From Hydractinia symbiolongicarpus (Eukaryota; Cnidaria; Hydrozoa; Anthoathecata; Hydractiniidae), in NCBI RefSeq assembly GCF_029227915.1, contig NC_079886.1:21740501-21804500 (forward strand): DNA of 64,000 nucleotides. Reading direction: 5' to 3'. A program made the position numbers and the translations under genes. Positions 26,201 through 38,200 of the stretch are shown here, piece after piece (within the stretch, counting starts at the first letter, position 1; every line of letters starts with the position of its first letter). The notes beneath the pieces were generated by a model. The model did no database searches. It saw nothing but the letters and a program-made list of their open reading frames with translations, and was not told the origin of the DNA.

Positions 26201-29200
26201 CACGTACCTGTTGTTTATAAGATGTTGCTCATGATGCAAGTGTAATCCGACATTTCGGATTGGTTGTAACAAATTTGGTTGTAACAAAATAAATAAATTT
26301 GAGATCGCGCGACGAAATTTAAAACTAATGCTTTTTTCTTATTCTTTAGTCTCCTGTTCCGCAACAGAAACGGGGTAGCACACCTGTTAGTACAGAGAAA
26401 ACAAAACAAACTGCTGACAAGAGACAGGTATTATCCCATTTTTATATAGTTAACTATTTTTGCCAACATTTAATTACTATACACGGTATATCGTATCCAT
26501 TTCTTTAATTTCGGGTTTCTTTTTATTATTTGAAATTATGGTTGAGGCTCGATATTGCTTTCAATTAAACAAGCTTTAAAAAGCGTAAAACTGTTAATTT
26601 AGTTTTTTAAAAACTATTAACATTTTTCTTCTTTAACCCTATTCAGACCGGCTTATAGAGGGATGATGGGATGGTGGAAAGGATGGGTTGGGCAATAAAG
26701 TCCCTTAAGAGAAGAGGGGGACTTGTCAGGAATACTCATAATTTTAGCTAACGTTAGTTTATTTTGTTAAAATTAAAATCGGAGATCTATTGTTGAGGGT
26801 GTACTTTTGACAAACTTTGCTTGACAATGAAGCATTTTTTAAAGTTTTTTTCGAATGACATTCTAACTATTAAGCCAAAAATCCATCAATCCATACACAA
26901 AATTTTTTTATTAAGAACTTTTGAAAAGGTCGTGGCAAACCAACTGCTCAAAATTTTCCCATTTGTTAATCTTTCTGTATTAAAATAATAAAAATCGGCT
27001 ACAAGAAGTTTAGAGTCCTTAGATTCACCATTCTGGTATATACAAAATGACTAGGTAGGACATTTTCGCCACACCTCTCCACCTCTTAGTCTGAAAATGG
27101 TTAAAACAAAAAATTAAAGTAACATAAAATTTTGACTACAGCAGCTAAACACAATTTTGGCATCTTATAAAACTTTTCTGAGCTTTAAAATTTTATTAAG
27201 GCCCAGCATGTGTTCAAGTCGTTCTCTCACTATATAGCACCTCACATGTAAACTCCCCCCCCCCCCCCCCCCCCGATAAACTTCAAAAATTTATTTAGAT
27301 TTGATTGATATTAAATATACATATTGAAGTTAAATTTCTATTATTTATATACATATATATATATATTTATAAAGCCCACAACGCAGTTATTTTATAGATG
27401 TTTTTTTCTTTCAATTCAGACTCGATCAAATCAAAACACATCCAGCTATGGGCGATCCTTTCGACCAGGTCTAGTGCCCACTCCAAACGTTGCATACCCG
27501 TGGCCAAATCATATCAACTGGCAAAATTATTACTTAGCAAGCCAACAGAGGCATGCGAGTCCGGTGGTTTATGGATATCAACCAGTACGTTTTTAGAGGC
27601 TTCTTTCTTTAACTACAATGCCACAGTTACCATATGCGCTAAGTGTTATTTATTTAAGGTTCATATTCATCTAATAAAATTAGCATTTAATGAAAGTCAT
27701 AAAGAATAGCTACTGAAGTATCAAGCTTTTCCTTAAACAACCAAGTTAACTTTTTTTCGCTATACAAAAGCATCAGTATATGGTATTTTACCCTTTGTCT
27801 TGTAGGCATACTATCAATACGCATCAACAGTGAACAGCCATCACTCTACAAATAGCTCACCGACTTCCAATCATATGTATGCAAATTCATACACAGATAC
27901 ACAAGATGGCGAGAAACTTAGTAAAACAAACTTATACATCCGAGGCTTGCATAGTTCCACGACAGACGAAGATTTAGTGAACATGTGTAGAATGTGAGTC
28001 ACAAGGATTGTTGACATTTTTTAAAAAAGTGAATTTTTGAATATTCTGCATAAAAGAGTTATACTGCATTTGGAGACGATTGCAATCCTCCTAAATAGAG
28101 GATATCATGGTTAAATTGCACAAATAAATAATAATAATGTTTTTTAGATATGGTAATATTATTTCGACAAAGGCAATACTACACAAAGACACTAACCAAT
28201 GCAAAGGTTGCAATACATTTCACTTTCTTGAATTTTTTCATCTCGGATTGTCTGTAGTACCATAAGTGTTGGCCTTTTTTGGTTCTGAAATAATACTCAT
28301 GTCGATTTATTTGTGAGTTTCGCAGAACCACATTGATATTCCTCATCTAAAAAGAAGAACTTTTTGATTACCTTACTAGTTAATACTTTGCTTTACAAAT
28401 AACCATTTTCATTTGTCTTTTGTCAATACACTTTACATTTGTTATCATTCAACAGGGTATGGCTTTGTTGATTTTGACAGTCCAGTTGCAGCACAAAGAG
28501 CCGTCAGTGCTCTACAAAACAAGGGGATACAGGCACAAATGGCTAAAGTAAGAATTTTTTATCTATTTACTCTAACGTTGCGGTTTTATTTGAGTTCCTA
28601 AATCAGGTGCTTAAAAGTTCTGCCTCTCTTAAGATTTTTAGGCCCAGTACTTATAATGATGGTACTGACCTCAGTAAAACGTTTAAGAACTGTACTGAAC
28701 AAAAATCGGAATTAATCTTTTGTTGTACTGCGTAATGAAGCGCTAGAAGATGCTATCTTGAGGCGTCTCCTCTTACATTTTAATGGAGAGACTACATTGT
28801 ATGAATATGGTGATTACGATAGCACGTGCTCAGTTATTTAATTAAATTGCATTTGTTTCCTTAGCAACAAGAACAAGATCCCACAAATTTATATTTATCT
28901 AATTTACCCAAGCAAATCGACGAGCAGGTGAGATATGTAAAAATTTTGTGAAGCCAGCAATTCCGAAGTGAAAAATTTACAAAAGTTTGAAGAGAAATAC
29001 ACTTTCATCATCCTATCCATTTCTTGATCATTTCCCTACTCTGATTAACTGAACTTTGATAACCCAGATATAGCAATTTTGGGACGAATTTAATATTTCC
29101 CCTATTTTATATTTCCAAACACGCCAACACTTTATTTTTTCTCCAGTATAGTAGATGTAATATTATCAACTTCATTTTTAGCAATTACAACATTTATTAG

Positions 29201-32200
29201 CATCGTATGGAAATGTAATATCAACCAGGATTTTAAGAGATACTTCAGGTTCCAGTAAATGTGTCGGATTTGCTAGGTACGTTCATCTATAATTTTTTGT
29301 TTCGCGTGTTCTCATCTCGATATTTTTTTCTTCTTCAGTGCTAAAACCCCTTTGCAAATACAGTTATTTTTTTTAAATTTTATTGAAAAGTTAATTATAA
29401 AAAAATGTGACCAATAACAACCGTTTCAATTCGAATAATATCTTTATTTCGATATATATTTTTAAACCAATTATTTTACATCACAGGGCGAAGGATTTAA
29501 AGTCACTTTTGAAAATTTATCAAACTGTATAATTAAGCACATCAACCGTTTTAAGTTTTTTTTAATATAATCAATCATTGGATATAATTAAAAAGAGGCT
29601 CAAAATTGTGCCCGCATGTCTAAACGACATAAAAGGCATTGCCGAACCATAAATAAAAATTGCGGATCACAAATATTGATAACATCTTCAAAATTGTTAT
29701 AAACTGCTGTACTAATCAGTTTAAAAAGGTTTACCCGTACTGAACATTTTTTAAAAAACCCTTAAATAAAAACGATGGTTGTAGAATTTGCGAAACAATA
29801 GACGAATAGTCAGCATAGATTGCAATGTATAATGGTCACTAAAGGTTATGTATAAATTATCTTTTTAAAATAATGGTCATATATGCAGTCAATGCGACGT
29901 AGTGGCTAATAGGTATACTTTGTATTCATGTTTTCAGATTGGAATCGACAGAAATTTGTGAGCAAGTGATCGATAAGTTAAATGGACAATATTTATCAGG
30001 TATGATGAACCTCCCTCCATCCAGTGTTCAAAAAAAGTTTATTTGGTAAAAATAATGTAATGAATAAAACAGGCGGTTATTTGTGATTCTTTAAGCGAAA
30101 GAAAAGAATGCGGACTTGATGAATGCAACTTTGTCTAAAATTAGAAAATTTAAATTCTGCATTTTTCAAACAAGTACAGACATTCGTAATTTTTATTACG
30201 CATTTTACCTTAACTCTCGAATCGTTTGCATTTTTTTTTTTGTAAATTCATTACACAATCTGATTCACATTCTTTGATTCTGCAAACTTTATTTTTTTTT
30301 CCCTTTAATCCAGTAGTCGCCACAATCTGTATCGTTTGAAATTTGGAAATCTGCAAGTGTGCACATTATAAAATAAGATTACATTCTTTTTTAATAATAG
30401 GCTCCAACGAACAATTATTAGTGAAATTTGCAGATGGTGGACCAAAGAAAACGAAACAAGGTTTGGATTTCCCCCTTTTTTTAAATGCACCAACAAGTTT
30501 CTTAAAGTTTTTTTAATTTCATTTTTTATTATATTTAGATAAAACTTGGAGAAATCCGTCTGAGGTAGGTAACATTATTTTTTGAAAATTTTTTTACTTT
30601 CCGGGTGTATTGCATTTTGCGGACAGGTTTAAATTTTTGGTAAATTTTAAAAAACTGCTGACATCCATGTATGAGTGTTGTAGCTAAGACGTTTTATGGG
30701 TTATATAATTATTTATTTTACGTATGTTCTTTGCCAGGTGGTTACTAAGGTGTTTCTAAGGTGTTTCTAAGGTGTTTCTAAGGAGATATATGAGTCATAG
30801 GATTAGAATACGGACTAGATATGAAATATAGCAAAAAACGTCATTTGTGATCCCGATTATATAATTCTTTATACCTCGAACATTTATAAATGTCATAATG
30901 TGAACATGTACTAAGTTTAACGACATAAACGTGTAAATAGGGCTTTGTAAGTTCAAAAATAAAATGAAGAAATAGATTAATTAAATAGGTAGATTTTTGA
31001 CGCTATTGCACGTTGACATAAGTAGCAACCAAAATAATTATTTTTATTCTGTTTGTAGGATTATATGAATTACGGTGTGAGAAGTCCTGTTTCGTGAGTA
31101 GAATTATTATTTCAACTTTATTGCAAAGGAATGCACTCATCAGATTATCATCAAGGCTTTTCTGCTCTATTTATTAACAGCCTGCTACATATGTTGTTTT
31201 TGAGCTGGTATTGTCTTAGTCTACAATTTTTCGTATAATGAATATATTTCTTATGTAGCAGGACAATGAGCAATCCACCAACAGCACGAGTCACACCAGT
31301 CATCCAAAGTCCAATGGTATGCTCTTTCTTATTCATTTGTTGATTTTTATTTTACTGCTCAAAAGAGTTAAGAAATTCAGAAACAGAACTTATGTTTAAA
31401 ATGTCTCGATGTCGTAAAAATACATATCTTTAGAACAGTACTCAGCCCCTAGATAGTTTTTTGGTGTTATTGTTACATGAATAATAAGGCGTTTTTTAAT
31501 ACTACAATAAGCAAGCAGCGGGAACACGTGGTTTTAGATTCCGAGAATGTTTTAGTATTTGTGGTGTGATACTTGATATTGTTTCTTATAACTTTAGACT
31601 AAAATTATTTATTTTGTTTTTGCTTTTTTAAGGGTCATGGTGCAGGGACAAACATAGCTGCTTACCACGTAAGGCGCTGTTTATCTAACTGATTTTAAGT
31701 TTAATGGTATTTAACAAAGTGAAAACAATTTCCGATAAATAGATTTTGAAGGTAGATAATCTTCTCACTTTAAACTTTAGATGCCTGTTACAGGTGTAAG
31801 CTGGGGTGTTCAACCTCAATCATATACCGTGCCTGTATCTCCGCATCAGGTAGGCATCCAACCTAAAAGGTTTACGCTACAGTAAACTCATTAATTCGAA
31901 ACTGACCTAATGGTATTGATGACAGTATGTAGCAACTAGAACAGTTTGAATTGGTATATTATTTATCACCATAGTTACCTACAGATACTATCCAATCAAT
32001 GCACTCTCCCATGTCTCAAATGAACAATCAGATGGCACAAATGCATATCCATGGTGGAACTAATCAATACATCATGCCAGCACCAGGAGGGTATAGTCAG
32101 CAAAATTCATGGCAGATGACTCAAACGCTTCCTCAGGTATATTATAAAGCTGAAACTGTTAACTGATATATAAAGCACTAAGCATAATTTATAAGCAATT

Positions 32201-32689
32201 AATATTTCTTCCAAGAATCAATTATTATCAACTAATAGGGATGGTACATTTTCAAAAAAGGTTTAGTAACCAGCCTTGTACTTTCGCAAGTGGATAAAAA
32301 AATATGTATATATGTAATATATATATTTTTTTTTAAAAAGAGTGGAAGTCTATTAAGACTTAATTAGAAATTGTTGTCATAAGCATCTTTTAGTGCTGGG
32401 CAAAAACCTAGGTGCTTTGTCAAAAAAAAATGTAGGAATTTTTTTGCGTAAATTTAATTGCACGTAATACAAAATAAACAAGTAATATAGCAAATAATAT
32501 GCTTAAAACTAAAACAAATAGCATTCATTTGTTTTGATCTTTACGCTACTTTTTTAGGAGTCGCCAGTAATTATGACGGCAACCGAAGTTGAAAGTAACT
32601 ATCCTCCTCCACATATGCATCACCATGGCAACGAACCAATATATTCTGATGATCAACAAACTAGAGTGGTGTACGCCTATCAACGGTGA
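23230..32689 (+). CDS. RBMS: RBMS-family RNA-binding protein, two RRMs (start exon not found)
   Basis: Exons: 23230-23478, 26350-26427, 27420-27584, 27806-27993, 28148-28206, 28456-28547, 28865-28927, 29182-29276, 29938-29999, 30401-30460, 30539-30564, 31059-31093, 31259-31316, 31633-31668, 31781-31849, 31975-32136 and 32558-32689. Phases close throughout and give 542 residues. RRM1 starts at KTNLYIRGL (about residue 200) with RNP1 KGYGFVDF; RRM2 starts at [11 protein letters not shown] (about 282) with RNP1-like KCVGFARLES. The linker [16 protein letters not shown] is diagnostic of RBMS1/2/3 proteins, which bind single-stranded DNA and AU-rich RNA. The tail is rich in Met, Gln, His and Pro. 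The N-terminus (about 197 residues before RRM1) is much longer than in vertebrates. Its first exon enters in phase 0 and lacks an early Met, so an upstream exon is missing. TGA at 32687 sits inside a donor; splicing to 32771 would add one Lys. Confidence 0.93.
23491..23575. mobile_element. Short MITE just inside RBMS first seen intron
   Basis: About 85 bp running from AACCTTGTCCCCAAAGC to GCCCCGGTGACGAGTTT, termini that are imperfect inverted repeats of each other. It begins 13 nt after the exon end at 23478. Confidence 0.6.
24285..24378. mobile_element. Near-complete MITE copy
   Basis: Left end TCCTCGACCCCAGGG and right end CCTTGGGAATGAGGTTC are inverted repeats. The interior is about 65 bp with no coding capacity. 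It lies in an RBMS intron. Confidence 0.65.
25915..26180. repeat. Dispersed repeat with TCTG tract and GTTACGGAAACAC box, two tandem units
   Basis: Two head-to-tail, roughly 130-bp units each contain a (TCTG)n tract, then a sequence like GTTACGGAAACACTGAATGC or its variant, then AAGGACGGGYGAAMCC, GATTTRTCWACGGG and TAACGACTA. The same order occurs at 33124-33293, and reversed at 35655-35790. Confidence 0.65.
27255..27274 (+). repeat. Poly-C tract, 20 nt
   Basis: An uninterrupted run of 20 C, 146 nt before the RBMS exon at 27420. Homopolymer length may be affected by sequencing error. Confidence 0.85.
30742..30785 (+). repeat. 11-bp tandem repeat, about 3.5 copies
   Basis: Unit AAGGTGTTTCT repeated head to tail in an RBMS intron, with a degenerate preceding copy. 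Confidence 0.8.
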
Positions 32690-35246
32690 GTCAAGGTTGC
32701 TTTCTTTATATTTTAAAGGAAGATTATTTGCAGAATATAGCGTATTATATCGTCAAGTTTTTTATTTTAGGAAGTGAGGCACTGAACTTAGATGAGGAAC
32801 ACGTTTTTTAATCATTTTTTGTTATTGTTTTAACCTGTGTACAAAAATGAATTTTCTTTCTTTTGAAGAGATAGAAGGTTTTTATTTCAGTCGTTAATAA
32901 TTTTTACATTTTTTGTTGTCGTAATTTTGTTTTTGTATTGTGAATGTGATGAAAGATGGAAGTTATTTGTCTGCAATTTTCAGATATTTCATCACCGTAA
33001 CCGTACCAATTTTTAAGGAGAATTTTACGGGATTAATTACACCCGAGATTTATTTTCTGTAATTTGTAAAATTATTAATACTCGTGAAACACAAAAATTT
33101 TACGACTAGCGAAAATTGGTACATCTCTTTAATAATAGCCGTCGTCTGTCTGTGTGTCCACGAAAGCTGCGTCCTGTTACGGAAACACGAAATTCCGATA
33201 TATTTATATAAATTCCGACGTTCGACCCCGTGGATTTTTCCATGATGGGCAACCCCGTGGTTTTCTCCACGAATTAACGACTAGTATAAGGGAATTATCG
33301 CCAACTCGTTTGGTTTACCTGCCACTGCCCATTCATCTCTTTTTATATACCTTAGCACGCCCACAGATATCGTTCTGAGTTTTCTCTTAAAAAAAAGGAC
33401 AACTATTGTTCCCAAGTCTTTTTTAAGATGCTTTTATTTTTATTGTTCATTAGGAAGGTTTTTTAAGATATAGCGGATTTAGAATATTTCCCATTATGCT
33501 TAGCTTCCAAATATATTTGTCAGCTTAGCTTTTGTAAATTTGTCCACTTTGCTTTTATAAGATTATTTATGGTTGCTTTGTAGCTACTCGAAATGTATCC
33601 TCTTAAACAAATTGTAAAAATAGTCCGAGTGACCGTGAATCAAAATATATTTGAAAACGTTTCGTTTATGAAAGTAGGGGCTTTACGTGCAAAACCATTT
33701 TAAATTCTGGGCAACGATTATCTTCTTGCTATGACACCAGTTGAATCAGGATCATGCACGGTCACACTTCCTACGTCTTATTTCTTAACAGCTACCTTGA
33801 CCATCACACCCTGCTGTACATTGTGAGTGCGACCTTGGGTTAGGGGACTGTACAAAGAGAAATAGTTAGGTTTTCTTTTGAAGGTATTTAATGTTGTGCT
33901 AAAAATGTTTTCGCAGTAATAAGTTAATATAAGAAGAAGTATTTTTATACTTTTATTTTAAAAGAAGAGATTGTTAAGTTCTGAAGACTTTATGTATATT
34001 TTTGTGTGTGTGTGTGTTTTGTTCGTTTGTACATTTTCCTATTTCGTTAAAGAATAATCAGTTTTGATGACTGATATATTTATTTCACTCGAAATAAAAA
34101 AGCAACTCGAATTTCTGACCTCAAAATTTTCAAATAAAGCTCAACTTCTCCAATCCAGAAATCTACACTAATTTTTTTGGTAGGGGGTGATGTGGGTGAG
34201 TTTATGTTTCCCAATATAACCACGCCCACCAAATAGGTTACCAGATTCTTGTTACTGTTTTAGAAGTTCTAGTTACATCGGAGAAAATTTATTGCGAAAT
34301 TAATGTTTAGTTTTTTAAAAGTTTTTTTTGTAATTTCGTAGGTAGTTAGGCAGATGTTATGGCAGTACAGCTTCCATGTGACGAGATTTTCTTAAAGATT
34401 TGTAAAGCACGATCTTGGGAAATTATTTTTCCTCCTATGCAACAAATTAAAACACGCACGTGCCTTTGTTCCAATGCTTTATATTTGATCTAAAAAATCT
34501 GTCAAATGGAAATATTTTGCTTCATTTTTTTTTCTGAATGTTTAGATTAGAAATGTGACGTTTTTTTCTGTGCTTTGTTAATTTTGTTTTTAATTCATTT
34601 TGAAAAATATTTTGTGTGAAATAATAATTTCTTTTCCACTCGTTTGCATAGCCTTCCCATCTTCCCCACTCTTGTAATCAACTAAATTTTTGTACCAGTT
34701 GTAGAAACATCGTCCTTAAAAACATTATACACAGTCTGAACATGAAAAAGTGAAGTGACGGTTACTTGCCATTCGCGTTTTAACTGCCTCATTCGGACCA
34801 ACAAACTCCCCCCTCCCCTGCATCAAATCTTGGAAGAAAAATATCTTTACAGAAAGGAGCGGTAACATGGCTGTTTTTCACGGCTAATCCACCATTTTGA
34901 TTGGATAACTATATTCACTACAGAATACATAATCCAGCGACTTTCCGGGTTGAGTTTGAAAGAGGTAATAAACGCATAATCTGAGTAAAAAATCTGTGGA
35001 TCTTCCTTCAAAAAAATAATAATAACGGAAATATGGGATAAAGGATATTTAAGGTATAACACTAAAAATACAATCATCACAAACATACAACAAAGTGTGT
35101 AATCAGCATCACATTTTTGATAAAAGTTGACAAGCACTGAAAACCAAACATCATGACCTTTTCATTATGAAGATTTTATAGATACTATACAGAGAAAAAT
35201 GCTAGCACGTCATCGCAAATTTTTTGTCGCTGATGATTTCTCTCGA
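32690..35246. other. 3' flank of RBMS, converging with metaxin gene
   Basis: Probable RBMS 3'UTR; AATAAA hexamers at about 34092 and 34133 are candidate poly(A) signals. It contains a copy of the GTTACGGAAACAC repeat (33124-33293) and a (GT)n run near 34003-34018. No independent gene is supported. Confidence 0.5.
33124..33293 (+). repeat. Copy of the GTTACGGAAACAC dispersed repeat
   Basis: Begins TCTTTAATAATAGCCGTCGTC, then TGTCTG, then CTGTTACGGAAACACGAAAT. It has two CCCCGTGG motifs and ends AACGACTAGTAT. The order is the same as at 25.9-26.2 kb. Confidence 0.65.
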
Positions 35247-38200
35247 TCATACAAACTCCCATAACATTGCTTGATGTCCCAAATGAACTTGATTAAAATT
35301 TAAACAAAAGTTGGTAAGTTTCGGAAAATGTTGTAAAGTATTAAGTAATATATTATTGGGTAGCTTTGATTCCATAATCGCTTGTAGATGACCGAACACG
35401 TACACGTCAGCCTCGCTTACTCTAAAATAAAAAATATATAAAATGCAAGATTTTTAATCATATGGTCAAATTTTAGGCTTTTGGTTGCATCACAATGACT
35501 GTAGACATGTTTTATGTTTTAGGTCAATAGGTAGAGACGAATATAAATACTGACGTAGGCAAAAACCAAGGTTAAGGGACCAAACAGTCAAATTTTTAAA
35601 CAACATAAAAGATTAAAACAACAATATTAAAAAAAATTAGAAAACTAGACTTAGTCGGTTGCTCATGGATTATTCCACGGTGTCGCTCGTCCTTGATATA
35701 TTACATTTGGTGTCTCGCTACTTGCTGTACTATTTTACACAGATAGACAGACAGACAGACAGACGACGGCTATTTTTGAAGAGATGATAATTGATCAAGG
35801 AGAAACAAGTAAATCCTAGGGAGGATAGCTCAATTTTAAATATAATTATGGTTACATAGGGTCTTTACCGCTCACAGAAATAACAATGCTCGCAAAAATA
35901 ACTTCCTTAAAAATACCACACCAATAGTTGAAACCTAGAATAGAAAACAAAACCTCAACTCACTGTTCGCCACTAATATATTTGCTTTTCTCCAATTTAC
36001 GTGCAAGTAGGGTGAAAATCTGCTCGAGTTCTTTGCTTAGCTAAAAATAAAACAAAAACAAAAACACGAGTATAAATGGAATAGTTATGCTTAAAATCAA
36101 TAACGTTAGGCCCCGCGACACCTCTAGCGCTTGCAAAGTGACGATATGAGGCAAAATTATTCTTAAAAAATTTATTGTTTTTTAACCACCTATACGTACA
36201 CATGTTTTAGGATTATGTCAGCAAAGGTAAACAATAAGCATGGTAATGTTGATAGGAATAAAAATTAAAGCATCTTAATTGAGGTATATAGCAAACAAAA
36301 GAAAGGGATAGATGTTTATTTGCAATATTTTTGCAAGAAAATTTAAGTAGGTTAACAATGAAAATGTTACTGAATGGCTGGTGTAAGCAAATTTTGCTTC
36401 AACTTAACTTTCCCTTTTTCAAAATAAATTATTTGGCTGCAAAAGTGTATCATTGAATACTGAAGATTTTTTAGAAAAGTACAGTGGAATCGATTGACAA
36501 AGTTAGTTAGATACTCATATTATGGAAAAAAGCAATGAAAGAGTGCCCCATATTGCCTGCTTTTTCTTCTCCACAATTTAACATTTTTTAGGTCGGGAAA
36601 AACATCTCACATGCTGTTACAGTCATACAAAAAATACACAACTAACAGAAATGTTTAAAAAAGATAAGAAAAATAAAGAAAATATAAAATCAAAACTTTT
36701 TGTGAGCAACGAAAAATGCTGGAAGCTTACTATCTCAAAAACAATTTTTGTTTTATCGACCCTCACCTCTTGGACATAAAGCACTTTACCTCGCAAATAT
36801 CAAGCTACAGAAACACGCTATCTACGTCAGAACATTCAGTTCCAAGAGGTATTTTTTTTGAGATGTACAGTTTGTACAAACAGGAAATAAAGTTCTAATC
36901 GAAATACTCACGAAGGCTGATACCTTGAAGTATGTCAACATTTATTAACCTTTAAAATGTGTTCAGTAAATTCTAAAATGTATCCCATCATTCGATAGAA
37001 AATACACCTTATAATTTATATAACATTATGTAATAAATCTGCTGAGGTCAGCACACTAATAACCTCCAACATGTGTACTTATATTTTCACACTTAAATTT
37101 GGGCAATTAGTTTCTTCCCTGTTAAAATCTTGACCTGTTTCGAGTGAAAGCATAATCAACAAACCTGGTCTTCCGACTTTGTTAAATATCCAGCAACTCG
37201 AAGAAATTCTCGAACTTCTTGTCGCTTACGATAGCACAAAATTTGATGCAATGGTTTGGGCTGATTGTATCCATATCGTTTTAAAGTCTAAACAAAAAGA
37301 AATGAAAACTGATAAAAATTATAAAGTGTCAACTACGATATATATTGAGCAATATAAATTATAAAGACCAAGTGAATCAATTAGAGATGATTTGAAAACT
37401 CAAAAGTGAACTCTAAACGGTAATGCGAAATTCGGGAGGAAGGTAATAAACCCTTTGGTACTTAAATATTTAATAACGTGAAAGATTGATTTTTTTTAAA
37501 AAAACAAAAGTTATCTTGAACTAATTTGGTGTCTTCGCGTTTCACACCAGTTTATGTTCAAGCGCCTATGACTTTACTGATTAGCGAAACTCAGATATTA
37601 CAATTTTTCAGGAGTTAAAATCTGAATGTTGGATTTAAGTCGATTTGTGAGTCGTCCCAAAGAATTTAGAGTACATAGCTTTGCCTACAGAAGTTAAAAG
37701 TTGATCTCAATTTTGCAGTGCCACACCTTCAAACATACAAGAGGGTATGCATGTTTATTATCAGAAATGTAAATCGCTAATTTAAACCGTTTTCAACACT
37801 TACTTCTGGTACGTTTTTCGCATCTTCCCAGATAGAATATAACTAAAACAAGAGACATAAAACAAACTATAATTTTATATTCACGTCACATTGGTGGCAT
37901 TCCATTCAGAGTATTTTTAATGTTATAGCATGTACACGAAGCTCACGAGCAGGGCACAAATCTAAAAGCCTACCTCAATTGGAACAAGTTTGGTTTCAAG
38001 TAGCGACATGACACCTTTTATACTGAGATTTTCCTCAACACTGCGGTCACCATGAAGTACAAATTCCTAAATATCAAAGAGAATGGCATTTTTTACGCAA
38101 TAATATGAAACAACTGAAATCATGATTGTCAAATCCATGTATGTCATGCTTCAATACGTACGCAGCTAAAAAATATACCTATAGATATATTTTAGACATT

